Source: Marmoricola sp. Leaf446 (GTDB lineage: Bacteria; Actinomycetota; Actinomycetes; Propionibacteriales; Nocardioidaceae). From it: DNA of 64,000 nt. The notes below the pieces were generated by a model. The model was not told the DNA's origin. It saw nothing but the letters and a program-made list of their open reading frames with translations, and ran no database searches. The stretch lies in contig NZ_LMRF01000005.1 of the NCBI RefSeq assembly GCF_001424755.1, positions 124,001 through 188,000 on the forward strand, in the 5' to 3' direction. Made by a program: the position numbers and the translations under genes. Below are positions 16,464 through 26,257 of this stretch, in pieces (within the stretch, counting starts at the first letter, position 1; each line of letters opens with the position of its first letter).

Positions 16464-17378
16464 TCAGCAGAAGCCGGGCAGCGTCGCCCAGGCCTCCTCG
16501 ACGACCGGCACGCCCTCGCGCTGCACGGTCGCCTCGATGAGTCCGTAGGGCCGGTCGGCGGCGAGGAAGACCTCGCCGGGGTTGTCCTGGCCGAAGGGCG
16601 CCAGGTCGACCAGGAAGTGGTGCTTGTTGGGGCAGCTGAGCTTGATCTCGCCGACCTCGGGGTGCGCCTCCAGGACGGCCCGGCCGGCCTCGAAGACGGT
16701 CTGCTGCAGCGCCAGGGAGTGCAGCTCGGCGAAGGTGCCGAGCAGCAGCGCCCTGACCTCGGCGTACGCCGTGCCGAAGTCGAGCCCCCCGGCGACCGCG
16801 TCCGCGGTGTAGCACCACCAGGCGGTGATCGACGTCGCGAGGATCCGGTCGTCGGTCTCGGCCAGGGTCGTCCACCGGTCGCGGGGGAAGCCGTGGAACT
16901 CCGAGCCGGTCGACTTCAGCACCACGCAGTCCTCGAACCCCGCCAGCACGTGGGCCCGGTCGCCCACGAGCTGCACCAGGGCCGTGCGCGTCTCCTGGCC
17001 GGAGCGGACGAACGCGTGGTCGTGGGGCACGCCGCCGACGCCGATCCGGTCCCAGGCGAAGGACTGGGCGTGCCAGCGCCCGCCCTCCACCCAGGGGTAC
17101 TCCGCGACGAAGTGGCGCCCCAGCGTCAGCAGGAACTGCTCGGGGCTGTGGACGCCGTGCTCGCGCGCCAGCGAGTAGACCGTGTTCTTCTGCGTGTCGG
17201 TGGCCACCACCCGGCTGTTGTCGCCCTCGGTGTGGCACGCCGTGAAGTCGCCGCGGAGCTGCGAGGTGACGTTGAGGTCCTCGATCTCGTGCCGCGGACC
17301 GTCGCGGGTGATCCTCACCAGCCGGCACTCGGCCTTGCCGTACTGGTTGGCGCCCAGGATGACGTCGCCGGTCGCCAT
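16464..17378 (-). CDS. Urate oxidase (uricase)
   Basis: 304-residue cofactor-free urate oxidase. Both tunnelling-fold repeats are present, with the family signatures TACHTEGDNSRVVATDTQKN and LSCPNKHHFLVDLAPFG. It oxidises urate with O2 to 5-hydroxyisourate and H2O2. ATG 17378 begins two bases after the HIU hydrolase stop, with AGGGAG about 6 nt upstream. I see no catalase nearby to remove the peroxide. Confidence 0.95.
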   Translation of the reverse strand: MATGDVILGANQYGKAECRLVRITRDGPRHEIEDLNVTSQLRGDFTACHTEGDNSRVVATDTQKNTVYSLAREHGVHSPEQFLLTLGRHFVAEYPWVEGGRWHAQSFAWDRIGVGGVPHDHAFVRSGQETRTALVQLVGDRAHVLAGFEDCVVLKSTGSEFHGFPRDRWTTLAETDDRILATSITAWWCYTADAVAGGLDFGTAYAEVRALLLGTFAELHSLALQQTVFEAGRAVLEAHPEVGEIKLSCPNKHHFLVDLAPFGQDNPGEVFLAADRPYGLIEATVQREGVPVVEEAWATLPGFC

Positions 17379-17380
17379 GG

Positions 17381-17698
17381 TCAGCTCCCTCGGTAGGTGG
17401 TGTAGGACCACGGCCCCAGCAGCAGGGCGACGTGGAGGTGCGGCCGGTCGGCGACGGTGACCGCCACCACGACCTCGGGGTGGAGGTGGTCGCGGCCGGC
17501 GGCGTCGAACCAGGCGCCGGTCTCCAGCAGCAGCCGGTGGGTGCCCGGTGACAGCGGCTCCTCGAACCGCAGCCGGCCGTCGGCGTCGGTGGTCCCGCCG
17601 GCCACGCGGTGGCCGTCCGGGCCGCTCAGGGTGACCGCGACGCCCGCCGCGGGGGCGCCGAGGCCGGCGTCGAGGACGTGGGTGCTCAGCGTGGTCAC
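17381..17698 (-). CDS. 5-hydroxyisourate hydrolase
   Basis: 105-residue transthyretin-like protein with the N-terminal THVLDAGLGAPA segment and the diagnostic C-terminal tetrapeptide YRGS that separates HIU hydrolases from true transthyretins. It hydrolyses 5-hydroxyisourate to OHCU. GTG 17698 overlaps the OHCU decarboxylase stop (GTGA). The order decarboxylase, hydrolase, uricase is the reverse of the reaction order. Confidence 0.95.
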   Translation of the reverse strand: MTTLSTHVLDAGLGAPAAGVAVTLSGPDGHRVAGGTTDADGRLRFEEPLSPGTHRLLLETGAWFDAAGRDHLHPEVVVAVTVADRPHLHVALLLGPWSYTTYRGS

Positions 17699-18195
17699 GA
17701 GACCAGTCCCCGCACCCGGCGCACGGCGATCTCGCGCAGCTGTCCGGCGGTGACCGCCAGCTCGGTCAGAGGGTCGTGGGTCAGGCGCTGCTCGAGCAGG
17801 TCGAGCACCTCCTCCGCGCTGCGGCCGGCGGCCCGGACCAGGAAGATGCGGTCGAAGCGCTCCTCGTAGGCCCGGTTGCCCGCGGCCAGCCGTGCCGCCA
17901 CGTCGGAGTCCCCCGCCGCGATGCCCGCCTGCTCCCCGGCGGAGTGCCGCGCCGCGTCGCCCGTGCCGGGGTGGCGCTCACCGATGCGCGGGTGGTCGGC
18001 CAGCGCCTGCACCACCTCGGCCCCGGTCCAGCCGGCGGCGAGCTCCTCGGCACGCGCGACCAGGGCGGCCGGGTCGGCGTACGGGCGGGCGGCGACGAGG
18101 GCCGCGGCCCAGCGCGGCACCGCGGCGCACCCCAGCAGCAGCTGCTGCGCCGTCGCCTCGTCGAGCTCGTCGAACGCCTGCATCTCCACGGTCAC
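17695..18195 (-). CDS. OHCU decarboxylase
   Basis: 166-residue all-alpha protein with the family motif DHPRIGERH (catalytic His) and the AAGNRAYEERFDRIFLVRAAGRS helix region. It decarboxylates 2-oxo-4-hydroxy-4-carboxy-5-ureidoimidazoline to (S)-allantoin. The start is GTG 18195 with AGGGGA a few bases before it; an in-frame ATG at 18185 is an alternative. First gene of the urate-to-allantoate operon, whose promoter sits at 18224-18277. Confidence 0.92.
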   Translation of the reverse strand: MTVEMQAFDELDEATAQQLLLGCAAVPRWAAALVAARPYADPAALVARAEELAAGWTGAEVVQALADHPRIGERHPGTGDAARHSAGEQAGIAAGDSDVAARLAAGNRAYEERFDRIFLVRAAGRSAEEVLDLLEQRLTHDPLTELAVTAGQLREIAVRRVRGLVS

Positions 18196-18223
18196 CGTCC
18201 CCTGCCGCCCGCCGTCCCCGGGG

Positions 18224-18277
18224 ACGCTAGGACGCGGGCTTTACGGGCGTGGACCAGCGGTGTTTCGGGGCTGTGAC
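18224..18277 (-). promoter_or_regulatory. Promoter with GlnR-like box inside the amidase 3' end
   Basis: On the minus strand: GTCAC (18273-18277), six bases, GAAAC (18262-18266), then GTAAA 22 bp further (18240-18244), ten bases, -10 TAGCGT (18224-18229). GTCAC-N6-GAAAC is a perfect GlnR box. The proximal half site overlaps the TAA stop of the amidase gene (18241-18243), so regulator binding and the end of the upstream gene share bases. Start predicted near 18217. Confidence 0.68.
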
Positions 18278-19824
18278 AGCGCCTCGGCCAGGCGCAGCAG
18301 CGACAGGTCGCGGCCCCGGCCCGCCACCAGGCACGCGCCGGCGGGCAGCCCGGTGGCCGTGGGCACCGGGACGCCCAGGGCCGGCATCCCGCCGATCCCC
18401 GCGAGGCAGGTCAGCCGCATGGTCGCGTCGCGGGTCTGCTGCAGGCGCTCGGCCAGACCCGGCCCGAGGCGGGGCGCGACCGACGACGCCGAGGGCAGCA
18501 GCAGCACCCGGTCGCCCACCAGCGCGTCGACCTGCTCACGGGCCTCGACGAGCACCGCCCGCGCGTCGTCGGCCTCGGCGGCCGTGGTGCGCGAGCCCCG
18601 CTCGAACCGGCCCCGCACGTCGGCCCCCAGGGTGTCGAGCCGGCCCCGCAGCCAGCCGCCGTGGGACTGCCAGGCCTGCCACGCCTGCAGCGTCTGGAAG
18701 GCGGGCAGCCAGCGCGCCAGGGCCTCGGGGCTCCAGTCGCGCGTCTCCGCCCCGTGCTGCTCGGCCAGGCCCGTGACCGCCGCGCGCACGTCCGGCTCGG
18801 CCAGCTCCAGCAGCGCGGGGACGACGACCAGCGCCTCCGGGCCGAGCCCCGGGCCGTCGTACGCCGGAAGCAGCGCCTCGCCCACCCGGCGCAGGGTCGT
18901 CGCGTCGCGGGTGAGCCAGCCGACGGCGTCGAAGTCCGTCGCCAGCGGCAGCAGCCCCTCACGTGGCACCGCGCCGTGGGTGGTGCGCAGCCCGAACAGC
19001 CCCTGGTAGGCCGCCGGCACCCGGACCGAGCCGCCCGTGTCGGTGCCCAGGCCGACGGTCGCCTGGCCGAGTGCGACCGCGCTCGCCGAGCCCGACGACG
19101 AGCCGCCCGGGATCCGACCCGGCGCACGCGGGTTGGGCGGGGTCCCGTGGTGGGCGTTGGTGCCGGCCAGGCTGTAGGCGAGCTCGTCGGTCCGCGCGAT
19201 GCCGGTGACCTCCGCCCCCTCCTCCAGCAGCCGGGCCACCGCCCAGGCGTGCTCGGTCTCGACCGGCGCCGCCTCCAGCCACGCGGGGTTGCCCGCGCCG
19301 ACGGGGTGCCCGGCGACGGCGTACAGGTCCTTGACGGCGACGCGCTCCCCGGCCAGGGCACCGTCGGCGGTCGTGGCCGGGACCAGCGGGGTGCCCACGA
19401 CCCGCCACACCCGCGGGTCGAGGGCCGGGGCCGCCTGGGTCACGTGGGCCGCGGTGACGACCCAGCCGTCGGGCTGCCGCTCCCAGACCTGGGTCTGCAG
19501 GCCGCGCCCGCCGTGCGCCGGCTCGGTCACCGCGACCACGACCGCGTGGTCGGCGTCGACCACCTGCAGGTGGGTCTCGACCAGGGTCCGCACCGGGGCG
19601 CCGCCCCGCCCGCTGCGGAACGCGGAGATGGCGTCGTGGCCGACCAGCAGTCCGGAGGCGTCGCCACGCAGCGTGGCGGGCCCGGGCGCGAAGAGCCGGT
19701 CGAGGACCACCAGGTCGTCGTCGGCCAGGGCGCGCTCGTAGGTCGCGAACGCCTCCTCCAGCCCGTCGGGCCAGACCGGAGCGCCCACCGGGTCGCTCAC
19801 CGGGTCGCTCATCGGGTCGCTCAC
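18241..19824 (-). CDS. AtzH-like/amidase-signature fusion protein
   Basis: 527 residues. Residues about 10-135 form a SnoaL/NTF2-like AtzH domain (EEAFATYERALADDD, ending before VVGTPLVP). The rest is an amidase-signature enzyme with the Ser-cisSer-Lys triad: Lys in VAVKDLYAV, serine cluster GGSSSGSASA, nucleophile region [13 protein letters not shown]. Amidases with this domain order occur in s-triazine/urea-type nitrogen pathways, so it probably releases ammonia from a small amide such as allophanate or biuret; the substrate is inference. The start is uncertain: three 12-bp repeats (GTG/ATG-AGC-GAC-CCG) each offer a start codon (19824, 19812, 19800). GTG 19824 is chosen for its GTGA overlap with the acetamidase gene. 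Confidence 0.82.
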   Translation of the reverse strand: MSDPMSDPVSDPVGAPVWPDGLEEAFATYERALADDDLVVLDRLFAPGPATLRGDASGLLVGHDAISAFRSGRGGAPVRTLVETHLQVVDADHAVVVAVTEPAHGGRGLQTQVWERQPDGWVVTAAHVTQAAPALDPRVWRVVGTPLVPATTADGALAGERVAVKDLYAVAGHPVGAGNPAWLEAAPVETEHAWAVARLLEEGAEVTGIARTDELAYSLAGTNAHHGTPPNPRAPGRIPGGSSSGSASAVALGQATVGLGTDTGGSVRVPAAYQGLFGLRTTHGAVPREGLLPLATDFDAVGWLTRDATTLRRVGEALLPAYDGPGLGPEALVVVPALLELAEPDVRAAVTGLAEQHGAETRDWSPEALARWLPAFQTLQAWQAWQSHGGWLRGRLDTLGADVRGRFERGSRTTAAEADDARAVLVEAREQVDALVGDRVLLLPSASSVAPRLGPGLAERLQQTRDATMRLTCLAGIGGMPALGVPVPTATGLPAGACLVAGRGRDLSLLRLAEALSQPRNTAGPRP

Positions 19825-20918
19825 CGGTCGACCCGTGCGAAGTCCGCCTTGCGGATCCGGGCGTGCACGCCCTTGACCACGTCGACCACCTGGGAGATGT
19901 CGAAGTCGGTGGCCGCCGAGAGGTAGGCCAGGGCGAGCCCCGGGTCCATCCCCCACCTCGCCTGCAGCAGCCCGATCGCGGCCCGCACGCAGTCGGCCAC
20001 GGCGAGGTCGAGGTCCTCGTCCATGCCGGTCGGCACCAGGTGCTCGGCGGTCTCGGCGAGCGGTCCGGCCAGCTCGCCGAAGCGGCGTACGGCGTCCTCG
20101 TGGGGCACCACGTCGAGCCGCAGCGTCGCCCGCAGCGAGGCCTCCATCGCGGTCAGCGCCACCTCGCCGTCGCCCTGCGCGAAGTGGGGGTCGCCGACGT
20201 AGAAGCCCGCCCCCGGCACCTGGACCGGCAGGTAGAGCGTCGCGCCGACGGTCAGCAGGTTGATGTCGATGTTGCCGCCGTGGGGGCCGGGCGGCACGGA
20301 GTGCGGCCGGTCGTCGCTGGCGACCGCGACGCCCATGATGCCCAGGAACGGGTGCAGCGGGAACTCCACGAGCCGCTCGCCGCCCGGCACCAGCGGCAGC
20401 TGCCCCCGCGTGCCGGTCTCGTCGACCGAGGCGAAGGCGCTGACGACCGGCTGCCCGTCGCGGGGGAACTCCCCGGGCAGGGCGCCCTTGCCGTGGCGGT
20501 TGGAGACCACGCCGTACGGCACCCGCGGCAGCGTCTCCAGCACGGTCACCGCCAGCAGGTCACCCGGCCGGGCCCCCTCGACGTGGACCGGCCGCGAGAC
20601 GACGTGGGGGCCGTCGACACCGAAGGTGCGGGGGTGGGTGCGCTCGTCGGTGGCGCACAGGGCCACCGCGTCGGCGAGCACGTGCGCGACGTCGTGGGCG
20701 CCGAAGAAGGCGCGCGGGTCCCGGCCCTGGTCCTCCAGGATCCCCTCGTGGCTCAGCGTGTCGAAGGTGACCTCGGCGCCCGGCCCGACGCGGGCGACCG
20801 CGTCGTCGGCCTGGCACGGGAGCCGGCCCCAGAGGACGTGGCCGGGCGTCGAGGGCACGTACGTCGACCCGCGCAGCGGACCTTCACCGGTGGGCAGCGG
20901 GGCGGTGACCGGGCTCAT
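19821..20918 (-). CDS. Acetamidase/formamidase family hydrolase
   Basis: 365-residue FmdA/AmdA-family protein with HPFLGIMGVA, VPPGPHGGNIDIN and GDPHFAQGDGE, the conserved metal-site segments of formamidases. It would hydrolyse formamide or short aliphatic amides to acid plus ammonia. ATG 20918 lies eight bases after the -10 box TAGGGT, so translation is probably leaderless. It forms a two-gene nitrogen-release unit with the AtzH-amidase and marks the end of the island. Formamide could also come from other catabolic steps, so a direct role in purine breakdown is not certain. Confidence 0.88.
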   Translation of the reverse strand: MSPVTAPLPTGEGPLRGSTYVPSTPGHVLWGRLPCQADDAVARVGPGAEVTFDTLSHEGILEDQGRDPRAFFGAHDVAHVLADAVALCATDERTHPRTFGVDGPHVVSRPVHVEGARPGDLLAVTVLETLPRVPYGVVSNRHGKGALPGEFPRDGQPVVSAFASVDETGTRGQLPLVPGGERLVEFPLHPFLGIMGVAVASDDRPHSVPPGPHGGNIDINLLTVGATLYLPVQVPGAGFYVGDPHFAQGDGEVALTAMEASLRATLRLDVVPHEDAVRRFGELAGPLAETAEHLVPTGMDEDLDLAVADCVRAAIGLLQARWGMDPGLALAYLSAATDFDISQVVDVVKGVHARIRKADFARVDR

Positions 20919-20926
20919 GCCCGGCG

Positions 20927-20958
20927 ACCCTAGGCCCGCCGTGTTTCACCGGTGTTCC
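20927..20958 (-). promoter_or_regulatory. Promoter with GlnR-like half sites for the acetamidase-amidase unit
   Basis: On the minus strand: GGAAC (20954-20958), six bases, GAAAC (20943-20947), ten bases, -10 TAGGGT (20927-20932), then eight bases to ATG 20918. Same 11-bp half-site register and fixed 10-bp distance to the -10 box as the other four island promoters. The first half site deviates from GTnAC. Confidence 0.6.
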
Positions 20959-20993
20959 GCGCGACCCCGCCGGTCCGACCTGCTGCGCCTCCC

Positions 20994-21048
20994 GCCGGTC
21001 GAGACCGTCGGGACCCCGGCCCGCCCGCCGGTCGAGCCCGTCGAGACC
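20994..21048. repeat. Two copies of a dispersed repeat (GGTCTCGACGGGCTCGACC family)
   Basis: Two 22-bp copies, 20994-21015 and 21027-21048, 33 bp apart, lie in the 207-bp gap between the divergent acetamidase and malic enzyme genes. The second is, in reverse complement, identical over 22 bases to 31896-31917 inside the biotin carboxylase gene. A related 19-mer lies in larC (52858-52876). Function unknown; it looks like a small dispersed intergenic repeat. Confidence 0.75.
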
Positions 21049-21125
21049 CTTGTGTTCGTAATGTTCTCGGCGTGACGGACCTCACGACTCGCGGGTAACC
21101 ACCCCCGACGGGCAGGATGCGACCC

Positions 21126-22520
<1,395 letters not shown>

Positions 22521-22555
22521 CCCTCGCCCCCGCCCGCCCGCACCCCCCTTTCCGG

Positions 22556-22616
22556 GTACTCCGAGACGAAACGCACCACGTCGGCCCTCCCGGTGGTGCC
22601 GATCGTCTCGGACTAC
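22556..22616. repeat. Palindromic element / hairpin downstream of malic enzyme
   Basis: TCCGAGACGA (22560-22569) and GCACCAC (22573-22579) pair with GTGGTGC (22593-22599) and TCGTCTCGGA (22603-22612), separated by a 3x3 internal loop; GTA/TAC flanks extend it. It could act as a terminator hairpin but lacks a T-run. Its outer arms resemble those of the palindrome at 29321-29378, so it is probably a dispersed repeat. Confidence 0.7.
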
Positions 22617-22659
22617 CGGACCACCAGCCACACGTCCCGGCGCTGTCGGTGAGCCGGGC

Positions 22660-22665
22660 TAGGTT
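22660..22665 (+). promoter_or_regulatory. -10 box TAGGTT, leaderless promoter of the SNF2 helicase
   Basis: TAGGTT is followed by six bases and then GTG 22672, the layout of a leaderless actinobacterial transcript. No Shine-Dalgarno sequence is placed usefully. Confidence 0.55.
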
Positions 22666-22671
22666 CCTCCG

Positions 22672-25401
22672 GTGAGCTTCGTGCCGTTGCAGGGTCAGGC
22701 GACCTGGGTGCCGCAGCAGCCGGCGCGGCTGAGCGAGGTCGAGTTCTCCGGGCCGCGGCGTACCGTCCGGATGCCGCTCAAGGGCGCCATCCCGGTGCTC
22801 ACCCGGGCCGTCCGCGTCGAGGACGCCCATCCCTCGGTCGGCCTGCTCAGCGGGGCGACGCTGCTGGCGATGCGGCTGGTCGCCGCCGGTCGCGTACGCC
22901 GCACCGAGGCCGGCGACGCGTGGCGCATCGGCCCGCTCCAGCCCGACGACGACGACCGGGTCCGGGCGCTGGCCGGCTCCCGCGCCCACGCCGGCACCTC
23001 GGTCGACGACGCCGAGCAGCTGATCCGCGAGCTGCTCGACGCCGTGGCCGACACCATGGTCAAGCCGCCGGGCACCGCCGTCGCGCCGACCGAGGACGAC
23101 ACCGGCGGCACCCGCCGGGTGCACTGGTCCGAGCGGCTGGCCGCCCGCGAGGCCCCGACCGAGCCGGAGCCCGACGGCCTGCCCGACCGGGTGCGCATCA
23201 CGCTGCGGGTCGAGGCGCCCGAGGAGGTGCTCGCAGGCGGCGGGGTCGTGCTGGTGCCGCAGGCCCACGACCTCGACGACGAGACCGTCTTCGTCGACGT
23301 CGCCCGGCTGTGGCACGAGGGTCCCGAGGAGCACGGCTTCTCCGCCCGGGCGCGGCTCTCGGCCAGCGTGGCGCTCGGGGAGGCCGCGTCGGCGTGGGAG
23401 CCGCTGGGCCGGCTGCTGCGCGAGCGGGTGCCCGAGCAGCTGGTGCTCGACGGCGAGGAGCTGACCGGGCTGCTCGACCACGGCCTCGAGGCGCTCGACG
23501 CGGTCGGCATCGACGTGTTCTGGCCCCGCGGGCTGCGCGGCGAGCTGGTCCCGCAGGGCCGCGTCGAGGTCTCCGGGCCCCGCGAGGGGCCCCTGAACGA
23601 GGGCCTGTTCGGCCCCGACTCGCTGTTCGGCTTCGACTGGCGGCTCGCGATGGCCGGGCAGCAGCTCAGCGACGAGGAGATGGTCGCGCTCGCCGAGGCC
23701 ACCACCCCGGTGATCCGGCTGCGCGACAACTGGGTCGTCATCGACCCCCGCGTCGCCCGACGTGCCCGCAAGCGGGTCAAGGCCGGGCTCGACCAGGCCG
23801 ACCGGGCGATCGCGCCGGCCGCCGCGCTCCAGGCCGCGCTGACCGGCACGCTCTACCTCGACGGCGGGGCGATGCAGGTGCACCCCGGCGCCACGCTGGA
23901 GCAGGCCCGGAGGCGCATCGTCGACGCCGCGACCGTGGCCCCGCTGCCCGACCCGCCCGGGCTGCACGCGACGCTGCGCGACTACCAGCGCCACGGCGTG
24001 ACCTGGCTGGCCGAGCTGACCGGCGCCGGGCTGGGCGCGTGCCTGGCCGACGACATGGGGCTGGGCAAGACCGTCACGCTGATCGCGCTCCACCTCCACC
24101 GCCGCGCGCGCGGGCTGCTGGTCGGGCCCACGCTGGTGGTCTGCCCGGCCAGCCTGATGGGCAACTGGGAGACCGAGGTCCGGCGGTTCGCCCCCGGGGT
24201 CGACGTACGCCGCTTCCACGGCAGCTCGCGCTCGCTGGCCGACCTCGGCGAGGGGTTCGTGCTCACGACGTACGGCACCATGCGCGCCGACACCTCGGCC
24301 GAGACCGGCGGCGACCTGGCCGCCGTGTCCTGGGACCTCGTGGTCGCCGACGAGGCGCAGCACATCAAGAACGCCCGCTCGACCACGGCCAAGAACCTCC
24401 GCACGCTGCGCTCGCGCTGCCGGGTCGCGCTGACCGGCACGCCGGTCGAGAACGACCTGACCGAGCTGTGGGCGATCCTCGACTGGGCCACGCCGGGCCT
24501 GCTGGGCTCGCGCAACGCCTTCCGCAAGGTGTGGGCCGCGCCCATCGAGAGCGGCGTCGACCCGTCGGTGGCGCGCCGGTTCGCCCAGCTGGTCGAGCCG
24601 TTCCTGCTGCGCCGCCGCAAGACCGACCCCGGCATCGCGCCCGAGCTGCCCGCCAAGACCGAGACCGACCACGTCGTCGGGCTGACCCGTGAACAGGTGG
24701 TGCTCTACGAGACGCTCGTGCGCGAGTCGATGCGCCGCATCGAGGAGGCCGACGAGGACACCCGCCGCGGCCTGGTGCTGGCGCTGCTGACCGGGCTGAA
24801 GCAGATCTGCAACCACCCCGCCCACTACCTGCGCCAGCCCGGCGGCCGGCTGCGCGGGCGCTCCCGCAAGCTCGAGCTGCTCGACGAGCTGCTGGCCACG
24901 ATCCTGGCCGAGGGCGGGCAGGTGCTGCTGTTCACGCAGTACGTCGAGATGGCCCGCCTCCTCGAGCGCCACCTCGCCGCCGCCGGCACCCCGTCGCTGT
25001 TCCTCCACGGCGGCACCCCCGTCGCCGCCCGCGAGCGGATGGTGCGCGACTTCCAGGACGGCCAGGCGCCGGTGTTCCTGCTCTCGCTCAAGGCCGGCGG
25101 CACCGGCCTCAACCTGACCCGCGCCGACCACGTCGTCCACGTCGACCGCTGGTGGAACCCCGCCGTCGAGGACCAGGCCACCGACCGCGCCCACCGGATC
25201 GGTCAGACCCGGCCCGTCCAGGTGCACCGGCTGGTCACCGAGGGCACCATCGAGGAGCGCATCGCCGAGCTGCTGCAGCGCAAGCGCAGCCTCGCCGACG
25301 CCGTGCTCGGCCGCGGCGAGGCGGCGCTCACCGAACTCTCGGACGCCGAGCTGCACGACCTCGTCGGGCTGCGCCGCACCCGTCAGTACCCCGATGCCTG
25401 A
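22672..25401 (+). CDS. SNF2-family DEAD/DEAH-box helicase
   Basis: 909-residue Swi2/Snf2 ATPase. An N-terminal SNF2-associated region (about 1-420) precedes the ATPase core: Walker A DDMGLGKT (about 461-468), DEAQ box (about 560, VVADEAQHIKN), TGTPVENDL, and C-terminal helicase motifs LKAGGTGLNL and DRAHRIGQTRPV (about 842). It should translocate on double-stranded DNA and remodel protein-DNA complexes. GTG 22672 follows a -10 box by six bases. It overlaps the SWIM protein gene by 8 bp, a pairing widespread in actinobacteria (HelZ-like helicase plus SWIM protein). Confidence 0.92.
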   Translation: MSFVPLQGQATWVPQQPARLSEVEFSGPRRTVRMPLKGAIPVLTRAVRVEDAHPSVGLLSGATLLAMRLVAAGRVRRTEAGDAWRIGPLQPDDDDRVRALAGSRAHAGTSVDDAEQLIRELLDAVADTMVKPPGTAVAPTEDDTGGTRRVHWSERLAAREAPTEPEPDGLPDRVRITLRVEAPEEVLAGGGVVLVPQAHDLDDETVFVDVARLWHEGPEEHGFSARARLSASVALGEAASAWEPLGRLLRERVPEQLVLDGEELTGLLDHGLEALDAVGIDVFWPRGLRGELVPQGRVEVSGPREGPLNEGLFGPDSLFGFDWRLAMAGQQLSDEEMVALAEATTPVIRLRDNWVVIDPRVARRARKRVKAGLDQADRAIAPAAALQAALTGTLYLDGGAMQVHPGATLEQARRRIVDAATVAPLPDPPGLHATLRDYQRHGVTWLAELTGAGLGACLADDMGLGKTVTLIALHLHRRARGLLVGPTLVVCPASLMGNWETEVRRFAPGVDVRRFHGSSRSLADLGEGFVLTTYGTMRADTSAETGGDLAAVSWDLVVADEAQHIKNARSTTAKNLRTLRSRCRVALTGTPVENDLTELWAILDWATPGLLGSRNAFRKVWAAPIESGVDPSVARRFAQLVEPFLLRRRKTDPGIAPELPAKTETDHVVGLTREQVVLYETLVRESMRRIEEADEDTRRGLVLALLTGLKQICNHPAHYLRQPGGRLRGRSRKLELLDELLATILAEGGQVLLFTQYVEMARLLERHLAAAGTPSLFLHGGTPVAARERMVRDFQDGQAPVFLLSLKAGGTGLNLTRADHVVHVDRWWNPAVEDQATDRAHRIGQTRPVQVHRLVTEGTIEERIAELLQRKRSLADAVLGRGEAALTELSDAELHDLVGLRRTRQYPDA

Positions 25402-26110
25402 CCCCCTCGTCCTGCCCCGCAGCCCCCGCCGCCGCGGCGCCGTGGCGCGGAGCGACACCTGGTGGGGCCGGGCGTTCGTGCGGTCGTTCGAGGAGCTGGC
25501 CCTCGACGTCGGCGACCTCGTCGCCGCCCGGTCGCTGGCCCGGTCGGGCCGGTTCGGCGCGATCGTGGTGCTGGAGGCGATGGCCTCGGCCGTGGTCGAC
25601 CCCGGCAGCGAACAACCGCTGATGAGCCAGCTCAAGGTGGAGCGGCTCGACGCGCCCGACTGGACGACCTTCGCCCGCGAGGCCGCCCGCGAGAGCGGCT
25701 TCACCGCCGCGCTCGAGGTGGGCACGCTGCCCGTCGACCTGGTCGAGCACGCCGACGAGGCCGGCGTCGAGGTGCTGCCCGGCGCCCCCGACCTCGACAG
25801 CGCCTGCGAGTGCGACGCCTGGGCGCAGCCGTGCGTCCACGCCCTCGCGCTGCTCTACCTCCTCGCCTGGCACGTCGACCGCGACCCCTACGTGCTGCTC
25901 CTGCTGCGTGGCCGCACCCGCGAGGCGCTGCTCACCGAGGTCCACGCCCTCACCGCCGCCGAGGCCGACGACACCGGCGCGGCCGAGCGCGAGGCCGCCC
26001 GGGTCCGCGCCGCCCAGGTCCTGGCCCTGGCGCAGGACGCGCCGGGCGGCCACGGCCTCGCCGACGCGGCCGTGGCGGCGTACGACGAAGCGGTCACCCG
26101 CCTCCTCTAG
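25394..26110 (+). CDS. SWIM zinc-finger domain protein
   Basis: 238 residues. The CxCxnCxH SWIM motif is CECDAWAQPCVHALA (about residues 137-151). The N-terminal WWGRAFVRSFEELALD segment is the usual lead of this family. SWIM proteins bind DNA or proteins; overlap with the SNF2 helicase gene (ATG 25394 lies inside its last codons) makes it a likely helicase partner. The rest is Ala-rich helical sequence. Confidence 0.88.
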   Translation: MPDPLVLPRSPRRRGAVARSDTWWGRAFVRSFEELALDVGDLVAARSLARSGRFGAIVVLEAMASAVVDPGSEQPLMSQLKVERLDAPDWTTFAREAARESGFTAALEVGTLPVDLVEHADEAGVEVLPGAPDLDSACECDAWAQPCVHALALLYLLAWHVDRDPYVLLLLRGRTREALLTEVHALTAAEADDTGAAEREAARVRAAQVLALAQDAPGGHGLADAAVAAYDEAVTRLL

Positions 26111-26112
26111 CG

Positions 26113-26254
26113 CGAGCGGGCACTTCTGCACACCCAGGAGATCCCGAGCGGGCACTTCTGCTCACGCAGGGAGCGCCGAGCGGGCACGTCTGCGGGCGCG
26201 CATCGGCACGACTGCCCGCTCGGCGTCCGTCCGGTGCGCAGAACTGCCCGGTCG
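26113..26254. repeat. 32-bp-periodic repeat array with inverted half
   Basis: Three direct copies of CGAGCGGGCACTTCTGC begin at 26113, 26145 and 26177 (exactly 32 bp apart; the third has one change). Two inverted copies follow at 26206-26222 and 26238-26254, again 32 bp apart, with 14 and 15 of 17 matches. The array fills the gap between the convergent SWIM and tetR genes. Copies three and four can pair (CGAGCGGGCA with TGCCCGCTCG), so it may act as a bidirectional terminator. Confidence 0.85.
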
Positions 26255-26257
26255 CGG

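Noticed and set aside
26113-26254. CRISPR-like array
   Set aside because: Only three direct copies, spacers of 15 bp that resemble one another, two copies inverted, no cas genes.
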